DNA of 64,000 nucleotides from Atrichornis clamosus (GCA_013400975.1 WBMZ01015250.1:39031-103030), one strand, 5' to 3'; positions 48,631 to 63,754 are shown, counted from the first letter of the stretch. Program-made: numbers and translations. The notes: a model not told the origin generated them from the sequence alone.

Positions 48631-51600
48631 AGAAGAGTAAAGAGCAGATGGGAAGGGATATCAGTTTAACAGTCTACCAAATATGTATGAAAACGATCAA
48701 AATTCTTAAAAGTTTTTAAGGTTTTTTGAAACAGCTGGAGGTTTACTAAGCAGAACTATAAACTGTAACCTGAAAGAGACACTCTTAGACACAGATTCAG
48801 AGGTAGCCAGGCCAAAAGCCAAGCTGATTAAATGGACTCCAAAGGCAACAGGAAGTCATGTTTTGGCATGTGAAACTATAAAACGGTTGCAAATTAGATA
48901 TTTCTATTACAAAACTGACTGTCTGGGTAAGAACATGAGCTTTTAGCATAAAATTGGGGCAAATACAGGTGCACAGGAATTCTGGAAGTTCAAATGTGCT
49001 TCATCCTTATGTAATGTAATGTAATATGTCTCAATATCGCAGCTGCTTTTACAAAGAAATACCAGTCTTATTTTAAAAAAATCATTCTCAGACTAAGATT
49101 TGGGTCATAAAAGGTGTTGAAACTGAAGGAGAAGGATTTTAAGATGGCAAGGCTAATACAGAGATTATTTCAAATTCAGATGAAATCAATTTGCTGTAAT
49201 TTTGAGTGTATATTAAGTAGAAAGACAATTTGAGGAGGAGGAGAAGGAGGTAGGAGCAAGTGAAACATATGCAGCTGAAGACTAATACATCCCACGTTTC
49301 ACTGAATCAAGGAGATGAAGGAGCAAGCTGGTATGGACTTAAAGCACTGCCTGCCTCCAGCAGACAGCCAAGCTGCTCAGCAGCAGCCTCGTGTGTTCCA
49401 TGCTGATGGAAATGGTTCAGAGACATGCCAGGAGCTGATATTCAGATTGAGGGAAAAAGGAAAAATTGCAGTCCATGCAGGAAGCAGGTTCCCTCCCAAG
49501 CACTAGTTTTACACGCACCAAGGTCTGTGTTTGGTCTGTTTTCACTGCAGTACCCAGGTACTAAAGTGCATATAGAGATAAGATGTTCTGATGATACAGA
49601 GAAGAGCCATCATCTCTGCTTTAGAGATAGAAACTGAAATGCAAATAGTTCCCTGCTCACTCCAACAGTAACAAATGCCTAAGTGCAAGCCTACTGTACC
49701 TCATACCTCAAATAGCAAAATCTCTGAGTTGGTGAGAAGATGGGGGGATGATTTTAGATTTTTTTCAGGAAATATGGCAGAAATTTCAGATCTTAACAGG
49801 GTTAATGAAATATGAGGGTGTGTTTTCAGGACTGCAATCTTGAATTAGAGTATTAACTGAGTGTAATTCCGGTGTCTAAAGCTGCACATGATACACAGGG
49901 TGTTCCTCTCCTGCAGGCACCTTAGGATTTGATGTAATGGGTATATCTTGGCAGCAGTTGTTCCCATGGAGCACAATAACTTCTGTGGTCAGCACTGAAG
50001 GCCTTTTATGTGTCACGACCTGTGCTGGGCCATTCCATCAAAATGGGGTAGTGAAGGGAAGTAAATACCTTCCTCTTTACTTCTTTCCATCCTCAGAGAG
50101 GAAAACTTTCTCTCTAAAGCATGGTGGTATGAAAGGTGGTATGAAACCATCTTATCCAGAATGATTTTTTTTATTTAGTGAAGCAGTTAACTAGTATGAG
50201 TGCTTCAAGATATCATCTTGTTGATTATCTCCCAGAAACAGCAGGATTTTTAAAAGTTCCTTTCCTAGCTTATGCACTTCTTGGCTGAAAGAAAGCATAC
50301 CTGGAACCAAGCACTGTGTACCCTGTTGCATCTCACTGCTTCATTACATCTTAATTCCTGTCTCCTCACATGACCCAAGATACTTCAGACTGCTTCACCA
50401 AACAGCTGTGGCTTTTTTTTTTCCCCACTAGCAAATCATTCTCATGCCCAGAAAAATATGGAAGAGAAAATTGGCAGCTGGGGTGACAAGTCATTGCAAA
50501 ATCAAGATAAATTAATTCACGGAAGCCCTAATCATGTTTCAGCAAATGAGTAGAAGAAAGGTTTGTGTGTTCTCATGGTAAGTTAAGCTCTTTTATCTGT
50601 TTTTTTTCTCTCTTGCCAAAATCCATAGATCACTCTACACTGAGAGAAGAAGGGCAAAGGGAAGAACAGGAGATTTATCGGTTTAGTGAGTGGAAATGTT
50701 AATTGTTTCTTTTGCTAAGGCCATCTTTTCCCAGCTTGTCTTGCTGAGGGATTAGAAAACCTTTAGAGCCTTTTCTCCAACATGTGCTTTTCCATTTAGG
50801 ACTCATGATAACCATCTCACTTGGCACAGGAACTCTGTGTCTCTGTGTGAATCCAGATATCCTTGTTAATAACACAATTTGGTTAAGCTACCCCTGGCTG
50901 GAAGGAAGTTCTAAAATATGAGTAGATGGGGCTATGCAAGGATTTTGGAGTACCTCTATAAAAGCTGCACAGATGCAGAGTATGATTTTTCCCTCCTCTA
51001 ATTCTACCTCTACTCTTTCCTGCCTAAAACCTCGTTCAGTCTCTTCCTACCTGCCCCAACAGATGAATTTCTCTGCACTGCTGCAAAAGCCCAGGAGAGA
51101 AAAGAAAGGTAGTGTGTAAGCAGTAGAGGCCTTCAGAGCATGTAAGGCATGACAAAGGTATTGGAAAACTGAGAGATAGTCTGAAGCAGACCTGTTTACC
51201 AGACTAACTGCAGAATCTCTGAAGACTGTTGTTATCCTACAGCTGAACACAAAGTATATCCTGGCTCCCACTGAGACACAGAACAGTAAAGGGAGTGCTT
51301 GTGCCAATAGAAGTGGCTCTGCAAATAGTGCACATGTGAAAACACTTCACACTAGAGAGGTAGTTGTAATTATGCTTTTTGTCTTCCAAGTTGAGCCATA
51401 AAAATTACTTCAGTTTAAGGCCCACCCTAGATTGTAGCCACGGGGATTTGCTGTTTTTTAAATCTCATGGATCCAGAGGTAGGCTGTTTGTGGGGAACGT
51501 GCTTGCTCCAGCTGTGGAAAAGGGCATGCATGACCCTGGCCGTGTCAAGGTCTTGCTTTTAGTCCTATGTGTTTTTCATGTGACAAAAGCCTAAAATCCT

Positions 51601-54600
51601 TTTCAGTTTGAATCACTGGCCATTTTTGTCACAATTCTACCAGGTTCCTACCCACTCTGGTATTCTTCATGGTTTTAAAGTTGTGAGTACCAGAAGGAGA
51701 AAGAGGATATATTTTTGAATCAATAGTGAAATTAATTCTGTCATAGTTCTATAACCATATCAGGCCTGTAATAAATGCTCTTATCAAATAAATGGCTATA
51801 ATTTGTCAAGTAAAAGCAGTTTTCTGACTATGCTGGTTCTGTAAAGATCAACAAAATAAGAACAAAACAAATGTTCAAGTTGGAAAGATCAGTACCCATC
51901 TGCATTTAAAAGTAATTTTCTGTCTGGGATTCTTGTTCTAAACTGTAAAACCCACTTTCTCTAGGTATGATCCCTAGTGTCAGACATGAAATATGCACTC
52001 CGAAATTTTAAATTGCTTACTTTCATAGACTAAGTTGTTATGCTTTGCAGCCTGTACTGGCCTTAAGAGTGATATCCCCATAAATAAGAGTATTAAGGAC
52101 AATGGAAATAAGCACTGTGTGATGCAATCCTGCAGGTTTTGTGCATTCTGGTCATGATTCACCAAAGCACCGAGCAGCATATATTTTGTCTTATATGCAC
52201 ATATTGAACTCAGCAGGCATATTTCCAGAGTTAAAGGTAAGGATGCATTTGAGCACTCTACTGGATTAGATTCAGAGCAATTCTCAGCTGTCAAGATCCT
52301 GTTTACTGCGAACAAGGGAGCAGAACTTACAAGAGAGAAACACTCGTGTCACTGTAAAGCACTGCTTTACTCTTCAGAAACCACCCAAGTAACTACCTAC
52401 ATATAACCACAGTTAGTTATGAGCCTTCTTCCCAGGCTATAAATATGTATTTAACAGTCAGGGAAGTGTTTATGTACAGAACAGTGCAATGCAACTAACT
52501 ACTTAAATTCTCAGTCTTGAAGGTTGCTAAGTTAAAGATTAATTTCAAAGAAAAGACTTCTACCAATTAAATCTACCTAGTGTTGAGAACAGAGAGAATT
52601 ATTCTAAATAAATGCATATGTATGATCAGATTTGGACCAGTTTCTTGAGAGCTGGATCACTATTACCCAAATAACCTTGCTAGATTTTCTTATTTTAGCA
52701 TGTCATGCTAATCACTGAGCTTCTCTTAAAGAACCCATTTTATCCTTTGTGATTCAGTAAAGTTTATTTCTAGATCTTTTATTCTTGACTTGCATGCAAT
52801 TCATAGCAAAATCTTCCCTTCATTCTAAAATCATTCTCTTCCTCAAAAAAGTGAGAGGGGAAACAATTTTCAGCCAAAACATTAGTCACGTCTTTTTAAT
52901 CAACAACTGTATAAAGTTTTGGTTTTTTAAATGTTGTTTAGCTTTGATATTATTTTTATATTATAGATCCCGTGAAAAATCAAATCTTTTCAGTCAGTCT
53001 ATTGTTCTCAAAGTTTGTATCTACCACACTAAACAGGAACATTCAACAAGCCTAATGACTCCTACTAATAAATAAACTAATTTGTGGTATAAGTATCCTG
53101 AAAATCTGCCCTTTCCCTGAAGGAAACACCCAAATATTCTTAGAAAACAAGAATGCAAGTTAAGTTTGCCCCCATACATTAGTAATATAAAAAAAGCACT
53201 AATAATACTTATTTCTTTGTCAAAATCAACATAATAATTATCAAATAAAAGTTCATACAGTGCCAACAGTGCCAAATATATTGGTCCCATGTCTTCATAC
53301 TGGACATGTTCAGTTCAGTTCTTCCAATGAGTTTTAGTTACTGAAAGTACAACAATGCAAAGACAGAGTGAAAATACATGGTTTAACGTGGCTGCCAAGC
53401 TAGAGAAGTGGCACCTCCCATGCAAACACAAAGTGTAACTTAACTTCTTTCTACAAATCTGTTGGTTTTGCGGAAAATACACAAGTTTTCCAGCCACTTA
53501 TGCAGGGATTCTCAGTGGAAAAATAAAGTGTTAACCATAGGGGTAATGTAAAGCTAAGCCATTCTTAGAGAGGCTGGTAAGTAAGGGCAGAGATGGGAAA
53601 ACTGTAACGAAGTAAGTAATGAAGTAACGAAATAAGCCCATGGATATCATCAATCTTTAGGTAAATAATTTTAAAACAACCTTTAGCCTTAGGGAGATCA
53701 TGTTTCATTTAGACATAGAATGAGCCAGCTGCCTCAGCAAATCCATCTCTCAAGGGTTACCATTTATTCTGATGTTGAACTCTATTAGGGGCTGCAGGCA
53801 ATGCAAAATCTGTGTTTTTAAAATGTTTGCATTGGTGTGATAAACTTCAGTGAGGTATAGTTGATGTTTCTTGGGGTAAGGAGACATATGAGCAATAGAA
53901 TGGTTATGTTTTTAGTTTGTGAACCACTCTGACTTGATCACAACTCACCTTGCAATTCTATCCTTCGTGTTGAAATAACATTCCATGGTCTAGTATGTAA
54001 CCAAAGACCATGTTCTGATTGTGTGCTTGTGGGGTTTCTTTCTTCAAGGGCTCAGCCAACAGAGCTTCCCACATTTGTTTCCAGGTTTTGGTGATCCAGA
54101 AGGGCTGTCTGTAAGCAAGACCCTTGCAGTGGGACTGTCAGCATGGCTGCAGTAGGAATACTGCATGCTCCAAAGGAGGATGCTGAGGGAGTACTGGTGT
54201 GTTAAACACACAGAAAACTTCCCAACCTTTTGAAACACCAACCTTTTGCAACCAATACAAATTAAAAAGAAAAGAACTCACAAGTGCAAATCATCTAAGC
54301 CTCATTCATCCCAAACACTGCTTATTTGCTGGAAGCAGTTCCTTCTGAAAACTGAAATGCCTGAATTTACAGTGGAGTGGTAACAAAAAATTTCATGCTC
54401 ACCAGAAGTAAGAGAATTTCATTAATGCTGTGTGTGTTGTCTCTTTTTTGACCTCTTGTTCCTCCTTGGAAAATAAGTTTTAAAATCTGAGTCTAAACAG
54501 TGTTGAGGAATGTTTTACTTCCATAGCCCAACTCTGAGCTGACTTAACATTTATGACAGACTCTTTGAAGGCTTAATCCTCTGAGTTTTAGCAATGATTG

Positions 54601-57600
54601 TAATGGTTGTCCCACTCCAGTAAGTCCCAAAGTAGGGAATGAAGAGTTCAAACGCTCCTGCTTTATTGAGGATATTTTAACATTGGGCTTGCCTATGCCA
54701 AATTAAGCTCAAGCAGTTAGTCTGATTATAAACTGCTTCAGCAGTATCTGTGTGCTTAAGGAGAAAGGCATAATACAGTGAAGTGTTAAATTGTTAGGGA
54801 CACTTTCTGATGCAAAGGGTTTCCCACTCTCTCCATCACTGAACTCTTCCTTCAACTGATACGTGCATATGAAGCAAAAGTTTAGGTCTGATCCTGAATA
54901 GTGCCAGGAACACGATGGTTTAGGACTTTGATTCTAAAAGTGAAAGTAGGGGTCAATTCCAAGCCATGCTTGGATATGTATGTGCTTGCCCTCTTTAGCA
55001 CATGCCCCAACATCAATCTGCCTTGGTTTTTGTACTATAATTGAGCATGTGTATTTAAATGCAAGGGTAAGACATGTAAGGATCTTGAAACCCTTAACTA
55101 TTGTGTGGTTGTACAGATGGTTTTCTGCCATATTTCTCTGCTTTACTCTATCTGAATTAGAATTCTTTTCTGGGGTGAATGCTTATCTGCAGTGGGCAGC
55201 CTGCTATGCCACATGAAGAGCAAATGGTGCATATTGGACCAGAAAGCATCAGTTCCTCCTTACTGATCTGGAGCACGTAGTCATAGCCTGTGAAGTCATT
55301 CTGGGCAACCGGGGAAAGGTTAGGACATCAACTGGGAATAACACATTTTTGAAGTTGGCAGAACAGGACTGTTGGGAAAGTGTCATGCTAAAACACTGAC
55401 ATAAAGAAGAAATCTGAAAAGCACTTTGTGCCCCAAGCATGTCAGAGAAATTTCCAAGAAGTCTCTGTGCCTGTTTTTCCAATCATTGTTTTGCCTGTAT
55501 GGGGTATGGCAAGATGACCCTCATGTAACACGTGCAAGGGCCAAATTCATTAACCTGCAAGACTGGCTGAAAGCTTTTGCTTTGTCTCAGAGCACGTGAA
55601 GGTGGTACAATTTATGGTATTCAAGACTGACAGATGGAATTATTTTGACCTTGGTTACACAAGCAAGGTTATATGTGGTAGTCCTACTCCAAGTACAAAG
55701 AACATGTCTAAAAGGCTGAGTAGGGGTACAGAGGTCAAAGGAATTATGAAACACATCACAAAGTCACTTCAAAATGGGCAATAGTGCTTAGCTTGAGATA
55801 CCAGAAAGAGCCCCAGTTTCAGCTCCTTATTTTCAATCATGTGCTGTTGAATCCTGTGCCTAAAAAGCAAAATGAGCACTAAATAATTTGCTCAAAATGG
55901 TTTAAGAACAGCTTTTCAACTTTTCTAGCCAGTATCCTCAGTTTGATGCATAATTTTTCACTTCTCTGAGGAAATACTGTGATTGCTTGAAAGAGGTTCT
56001 TCAGACAAAACAGAGCTTAGTTTGAAACCTGAGACAGAAGTTCTCTTTGCACAAAAAAAGGTTCCAGATTTTTCCTCTGAACACCCTGTATAAAACATCC
56101 AGAATATGCTGCAAGCTGAACAGTCCATTTAAAAAGAGCCTTTGATTTTTGTCCTTACTGCTGTTAGAAACAATACTATTCTATAGTTTGACTCCACAGT
56201 AAATATTCTTCAGAAATAAAGATTTATAATTAAGTAATAGAAAATGTATGGGTTTGACTAGTGTATAGGTGGCACTCAATTGTAGCTGTCTGTATCAGGC
56301 TTAAAAGTATGAAAGATGTTAATGTAAAATAATAATTACCTTGTAACTGCAGAACATTACCAAGAACAAATGTTTTAGAGCCTGAGTCCCTTAATTTATG
56401 CCAGTTTTGCACCATTATTTTAATACTACAGATCACCTCCTGTGGGATAAAAGGAAAATGTAATCCCCCTCTCCATTTAGCAGTGACTAACACTACAACT
56501 GGATGTCATTATTGGCAGAGATCTAATGCCTAAATTACAGATTACCAAATTTGGCAATCACAAGACCTTTCCTCTCTTTACTGATACAACTGAAGCTGAT
56601 ATTTTCTCTAAGTGATTTGAAGTAACAGGCTAGAAATCAAAGCAGTATCTGGCTGCTACCTTAGCTGTATTCCACACAGCAGTACTCTATCAGAAGAAAC
56701 TTCTTCTGACTCTTCCCTCTTTAAGAGTGGGGCATAATATTTGATCAAACAAGATTCCTTTGTGTTTCTGCAAATCTCTAAAGTCTTGAAGTCAAGGTCA
56801 GGAACTGATAAATGTCCTTTATTCATATATATGTCTTTATACTTCTAAATCAGAGTGCAAAATAGTCATATCCTCCCTGGGGCTTATACCTGGGATGTGA
56901 TCACTGTTTCTGCTAGTGTTGGTCTCCACCAAGAAGCAGGCAGGACTCCTGTGGCCAGTGGGGAGCATGCATATTCAGTGCAGGAAGCAAGAGCCACACT
57001 GACTTTTGGGTAATCTCGATGTGGCCTTCAGCAGACTGAGGTTCACATTTGAAACACCAAAGTGCAAAGGAGCTGACACCGAATGCAACCTTGCTTGCTA
57101 TATCGCAAGAATGAAAAGCACATTTAAGGAACAAAATGCCAGACAGCACTAAGACAGCTAATGACCACCAGCTAACAGAAAAGATGTTATCACAACAATT
57201 TCAAGTGATACTGGAGAGCAGAACTCCACTTTCAAAACCTGGATTTGCACAAGCACATTCTAATCCCCTTTTATCCTGTGATGTGAGAAACATCACTATG
57301 CTAATGGCTTGGGTGTTTGGTGTTTATTTTCAAATGAATACATTTAAAATCTATATTAAGAAAGTAAACAAGCAGAGGTGAGCCTTATTTTTCTGTGAAC
57401 AGCCGCAAAAGAGATTGTAAGATTGCTGTAAAATGAAGCACAAAACACAAAATGCATCAGAAGCATTTGAATAACAAGGAACCTGATGGAGATGCAGCAA
57501 AAGGCGTCAGTGGTTCAATGACACTCATCAAAATAAATAGTCCATAAATTTGCACTAGTACAGTATCCCTTACAGATATACAAGGAGACACATGGACAGA

Positions 57601-58550
57601 AAAAGAATCAAGAACAATAGCTGAGAGTCTCAGGGCATTGTAAATAGGCTGAACTACAAGAGAAAACTGTTGACTGGCAGTAGCTCCTTGCACTCAAATA
57701 GGCCCATCATATAAGCAAAGAAAGGAAAACTGAGATTCAAGTAAAAGCCGAGGGAATCCCCAGGGAATGTTCCAAGTTAAAAAGCTGAAAGCTTGTAATG
57801 TATCCTTTGATTTCAGAAGTTTTACACAGGTCCATCAACGCCTGGGCCTATGAAGAGTGTCCTGACAAAGTAGAAGTGCAGATTTTTCCCTTAGAAAAAA
57901 AAATTAATAGTTGAATTTATAACAAATATTCCGTAGTAAAAAAATCTAAATTACTTGAAACTGAATTATCAGAAAACGGAGGAAAATATTGCAGCCCCAC
58001 GTTCAGAAGCCCAGGTGTGTTTAATCAGATGGGCAGGGCAAACACTGCCAATGCTCTGTTGCCAGCTGGGAGGGATTACTGTACCCCTACCCAAAGTATC
58101 ACACCTGCTACACAAGGGCTGCTCTCTGTGTAAACTCCCAGAATCATTCTGCACGAGGAAAGCTAACATAGCTTTTCCAGGACAGTCAAAGTGCAAGTAG
58201 GCATGATTTTTACTGTCATGTAGACAAGAAAGAGGCTTCTCAAAGAAGGTATTTAACAGTTTCCTTCTCTTCGTGCTTGGGGAGCGTGATGAAACAGGTG
58301 CAAAGAAAAGAAAAAGAAGAAAATCACAGTGCAAATCCGGACATTTAAAAAACGGAATTTCCAGCAGGAAAATGAGCTAAAAGCTGGTATATTTTATTGT
58401 GAAGCAGGACAGTGGTTAAATCATTACTGTTTCTCTGAGCGAAGTTCTGAAATATCCAAATCACAAACTTTGAAACAAAATAGTCTTTTGAAATCTTTGA
58501 GATGAAACAAGATTTTCTGTTGATTCTTTTTTCAGTCAGAATCATCAAAG
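48631..58550. other. No gene identified
   Basis: Ten kilobases of non-coding sequence with no repeat family recognised by eye. Minor tandem words occur (GGTGGTATGAAA twice at 50124-50147; TAATG units near 49012). Confidence 0.5.
49232..49254. repeat. Purine-rich (GGA)n stretch
   Basis: GAGGAGGAGGAGAAGGAGGTAGG, a short imperfect trinucleotide repeat. Confidence 0.7.
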
Positions 58551-58640
58551 TGAAACAAAATCTGAACCCTTTAAATAAGTGGTTTGAATCAAAATCTGCA
58601 CCCCCTTAAATAAAAGTGGGTTTCAGTCAAAATCAGGACT
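58551..58640. repeat. Degenerate tandem repeat, about 37-bp unit, 2.4 copies
   Basis: Units start near 58551 (TGAAACAAAATCTGAACCC...), 58586 (GAATCAAAATCTGCACCCC...) and 58624 (CAGTCAAAATCAGGAC..., partial). The first two share AAAATCTG-ACCC...TTAAATAA...GTGG-TTT. Confidence 0.65.
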
Positions 58641-61600
58641 TAATGGCACAAATATATAAGAAATAAGGCTTTCCCCCCTCAAGATCTCCCTCAAAACAAC
58701 TTTTATCTTTCATAATGACCTTTTACATTTTCCACTGAGTTGGAGGGCTGATTTGTGAATTGTCTTTGAATGTTGCTTCTCTTCCCTTGGTGAAATATCC
58801 TTCTCATCTTGGCATAGAACAAGCTTGTGTTTTGTTTTCTGTAATGTAGCAAGAAGCCAGATGTGAGTTGGTGTTCTGGAATCAGGAGTGTTAAACTGGC
58901 ATTAAATCTGTAAGTAAATGGCATTTGAGAACCAGAAGCAGGTAGACCTTACTGGCAAGTCATTTTTTTGTAGCTTTCTGGTATGAATATGGTCTTCAGA
59001 TTTCCAAGGAGCACAATATAAGTTGATAAATGAGATGCAGAATTATTGAAGTGCCATATTTTCTGTGCTGTGCACCATCAATTTCTTTATTATTGTGTTT
59101 CAGTGAAGATGTGGGGAATGGAAGACAGGACCAAAAATGTGCAACAGCTGTTCCATTAACAAAAAGTGCCTTCACTTTAGTTCTTCTCTGGACATGGACA
59201 GCAAAAAGGAGGTATTTATTTTGCAAAATATAAGGTAGAAAATAGAAATAGATTACTTCAGATTAGCTTCTCATTTAGTTCAAATTTTTAGCTAGGTGTA
59301 GGTCAGAACACAGTGTCATCAACACTGAGGCAAGATGCAGGTATAAACTGATTTATTGTGTAATTCTTTGCCTGCCTTGGTCCATCCATTTCCATAAGCC
59401 ATACGGCAGCTGAATTGCACGTGATGCCTAGCTGTGGAGAGGATCTGTGATCTTCAGAACTCAGCCAGTTGTAATTGCTAATTCCACCACGCTGCTGCTT
59501 GTATAGCAGCATATTTACACAACAACAAAATACACTTGTTGATCTAAAACATTCCCCTCTAGGCTGTTTGGGGCCACAGCCAGCCAGAAGCACACACTGC
59601 CACCAGCAACAACTGGAGCCTGATCATTTTCATCCTGCTGCATGGGACTGCAAATGGCCATTGCTCCTCGCCCACCTTGCACTGGCACCAGGTATCCCTA
59701 ACACAGGTTTGCATCAGGGAACGTTCAAGCCCGTTTCTGAGGGCAGGACACTGCCTGGGTTTTCTCAGTGTGAAGACTTGTGGTAAAGTTCCTCGTTGCT
59801 ATGAAAATTGTCCTTGTAGGAGTCCAAAACAGGTGATGAATCTTGGAAGAACACTGGGGATATTAGAAGAATTATTTGTAGCACTTGAGAACCAACTTTG
59901 CTGGCCATGTGCATCCACATGTGGTGGATGATATTCCATCACTATTGGGACTCTGTTTGTGTGTGTGTATCAGAATGCAACCCAATGACAGTAAAACTTA
60001 GTTTTTTGCACAAAAGAACAGAGAAAGGAAAGCCTGGCTGGGTGATAATCTCCTGCTTCTACACTGTATGGTATGTGCACACACATATGCACCACATCAC
60101 CTGACAGCTAAGGTCAAGGGGCTTGTTTTTAAAAATGTTGTTGTTGCTGCTTATGTGGTTTAAAGCTTAAAAATTTAAAGTTTCCTCACTTCATCTATTC
60201 AAGAATTTACTAATTATATCTTACAGTTGGTGTGTGTCATTTTCCGACTGAAATCTGAGACATAAAATTATGAGTCAGCTATATTTATTGACAATATTTG
60301 TATGGATTATCCTTGCACCATAAGGGTCTCTGGTCGCTCTTGCATATTATAAAGGAATTTGCTACATGGAGGGAATTGTCTAGGACTTAATGGAATTCAG
60401 TTGTGATCATTACTTTTCCCAGTCCTCTTGCTGTCTTGGTTGATGGCTGTGCTGGGAAATCACTAACACCCAGTCTGAACACAGCCTGCGTTCACTCTGT
60501 GTGACAGAAATGGAACCAACTCACTGCATTGGGCCCTGTGGGCTTAGGCTTCTTCTTGGGTTTATAGCAGTGAAACATCTTTGTGCAAACCAGAAACATT
60601 TGACTTTAAGTCAGGAAAAATGCATACCTTTGCATCTGAGGCGAGGACAGAACAGCTTAGGCCTCTTTGGTATGTGACCACAAAGAATTCTTTCCTTTTC
60701 ACTTGATAACTTTATTCCAACTGTTGTGCCTTCATTATAACATTACTTATATCTCCTGTGGAAACATAGTGTGGTCATATAATGATAACACATATAACTA
60801 TTTTAAAGTATTTTTTTACAAATGAGAGAGGATTATAGAATGCACTGGACTCCTCAGTGGGTCGGAACAGATTAAGCTTCTTTGTGAAAACTCTATTCTT
60901 TTCTTATCCTAATTCTGTAGCATTCTTAGATCCAGTATCCAACTGCAGCCCAAATACACAGAATACATATCCAAAATGTTAAGCCTGGTCTTTCATCATG
61001 ACAGCTATCGTGCTGCTTTCCATTAAGGAAATCATGTTAGAGGCTTTCATCAGTTTGAATCAGGAGGTGACTAAATACCAATCTCTGATAATACAGAAGA
61101 TCCCTTTGATCTTGAACCTGCTTTTGGTTTGTTCATCCTCCACGACCTACACTTGGGTTTCTGCAAGTAGCTAATCTGAATAGTAATGTAGATTGGAAAG
61201 TTGACTTATATTTTAAAACTTTTAAATTACGATCATTTCTACTGCGGAAGCAGGAAAAAAATATTATATCCAAAGTGTTAAATCAGTTGAGATAATATTT
61301 CTGCATGCGTTTAATGAGATGATGTCTAGCAGTGAATTCACTAGCACTGATTGATCACACTGATACCCTGCAATTGGGAACAGCTGATTAACCCTTCAGT
61401 TACCTGGCTATAGATACTAAATATAAGTAAAACAGCACCCAGCTGGCTGTATGTGTGATATCAACTGTGAACAAACTGAAGGAAGTATTTGACGAAGCAC
61501 AAGCTTGTGTTGTGACCCAAGTATATGAGCACTGTAAATACAGCTATTATGACATGTCTGATATATAAAGGACTGGAAGCTGGTCACTTGGCAGCTATGA

Positions 61601-62930
61601 ATTCTTACTCAATTGGCAATGCACTTTTTTTAAAGGGCTGGTCATTTTAGATTAATCATTATAAAGAGTCACAGTGCCATCTAGAGACTGAACAGCTTTC
61701 AGAACTGATATTAGAGTAACAAAGTAGGCTTTGTTGCCATACTTAGGTTTAATACATTGTGCCTCGAGACCACTGCTTTTGACTGAAACAATAGATTGCA
61801 TTGTGGTTATAAATATTCAGTTTCGAACATGGGCTACCTATTGCCTTCATGGGTTTTTTTTGAAATCTGATCTTAAATATGAAAATGCAAAGAAGATGAG
61901 GGACGGGTGGAGGCAGGCTTAAACAAACCTAACCTGACAACCAAACCAAGCCCCTGAAGTGCAGCTGTGGTGTAACACCAGGAGGCACTATGCACTCGTG
62001 AGATAATCCGAGTGAACTTCCAAGAAATTGCAGGTGGCACATGCTTTCCCTTGCTGTATTTCTTGGGGTGGGAGGCGAGGCTCCTATAGGAGTATTTTGC
62101 AATTCCAGCCTTTCTGGTTAGAATTGTGTTGGGAAGCCTGTGTGCTCAGTGTCGGCTGTGAAAACACAGCCTTCACACCTATTAAAAGGAAGGAAGAAAA
62201 GGACTGCTGCTTGCACAGTGGTACAAATGTCTGGAGAGCATTACTTCTTTCTGTTCCATGTGTGGGGAACAAACATTTGGCAAAAGCCAAATTACTTACG
62301 ATAAAAACCAAGGTAAACAATCTGGGATGAGCAATGGAGAAAAGTAACACATTCTGAATTTTTTTTATAATTAATGTCCTCTAATGACAAGAAGCCAATC
62401 TGAATTTTCCTGAAACTTGAAGCATGAGTTGAGCTCTGCCCCTGTAAACAGCCACCTGCATCTGTCTTGGACAATTTGGGATTCAGACAGCTCAAGAGGA
62501 AAGAGCCAGTTTTGGAAGTTGGGCAACACGGTTTTGTAGGTGTTCCATGGCCATAGTTAGTCTAATTCAATCAGGCATCCAAAATCAGTTGGGTTATGTC
62601 TCCTGTCTCTGTGGAGAAGATGCAAACATTTCATTTAATCACCACTTCTGTGGGCTTGGAAACCTTGGAAAAGGGTCCACAGAGGTGCTGTAATTTGTGC
62701 TTCCACTTCATATTCTTTGTGCTTTGAAGGAGAAGTGAGAGGAAGATTTGGGAGGTTTTATAGGTTATTTGGGAAGCCCATCAATTTCACCGTACTGGCA
62801 ATCCCACATTCTGCCCTTCTCAGTGTCTGTAAAGCCATTTCAAAGCTGGGACAGCAGCTACCTACAACCTTTACAGTGGATGCTGTTGCAGAACCGAATG
62901 GGAACTTCAGGAAAAGTTTATCAGGGAGAC
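58641..62930. other. No gene identified
   Basis: Non-coding sequence with chance frames and a short TG microsatellite at 59957-59969. No element boundary is visible. Confidence 0.5.
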
Positions 62931-63299
62931 CCTCCTGCTGAGTCATGAGGTGCAGGATGGATCGTCATGCTTTCTAAACTCCTTCTCCGACAGCAGTTGA
63001 GGTGTGGCTGGATCCAGGCCTATCCTCAGGCTTGGTCACTAGTTTATGTCTAAAGAATTGTATAGTTGCAATTGAACCTTTATACAAGTTTGTCCTGCAC
63101 GATTAAGGATGCAAACCAGATATTCAATATGAATAAAATGAATTAATTATTTATTTAAATTGTTAATGATTAGGTAAAAATGCTAAAAAGTGTAAAAATG
63201 TTTTTGAAAGGTCAAAAAGACAAAAGGCTTTAATCAGAATTATTTACTACACAATAAAACTACAAATCTAGTGCACTTCTTATTAAATCAATATCAGAG

Positions 63300-63660
63300 C
63301 TGGCTTATCACATAGAGATTGATGTTACTCACCCATACCAATGGCCGTGGGCAATCTTTTACCCAGCCTTGAAGGATAGCCTTGAGCGGTATCCCCATGC
63401 AAGGGAAGGATCTTCACACAAGTTAGGGAGGTAAGATAGAAATCTCTACCATGAAAAAGTGGGACTGGTCTTTTATAGTATAAAATGATTGACTGTCAAT
63501 CATATACAATTTTGGATCATGTCCTCTATACAAGGGAGCCCCGTGGAAGCCTTTTGAGCTTGGTCTCAGTTATGGGTCCTATCCCTTCATACCCCTACAT
63601 AAGGCTCCTCTAAGAATGGTGGGAAAAACCTCTCTGCCTCTCTTTAGATCAATAGAGAGA
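63300..63660. mobile_element. Possible LTR-retroelement-derived sequence, unclassified
   Basis: The stretch (TGTTACTCACCCATACCAAT..., TTTTACCCAGCCTTGAAGGA, CTTTTATAGTATAAAATG, CCCTTCATACCCC) has the texture of an avian LTR, and a genuine LTR adjoins it on the right. I cannot name the family or fix the ends, and no protein-coding frame is present. Confidence 0.28.
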
Positions 63661-63754
63661 GATGTGTATTGCCTAAGTATCTTTGTTTTGTTGTTTTATG
63701 TCAGTTACTTTTTTGGTTCCTTCTTAGTTTCTGTACATATTTTAATTGTAGTTT

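Noticed and set aside
57969..58334. 121-residue minus-strand open frame
   Set aside because: No homology, no regular amphipathic or domain pattern, and no splice or start context.
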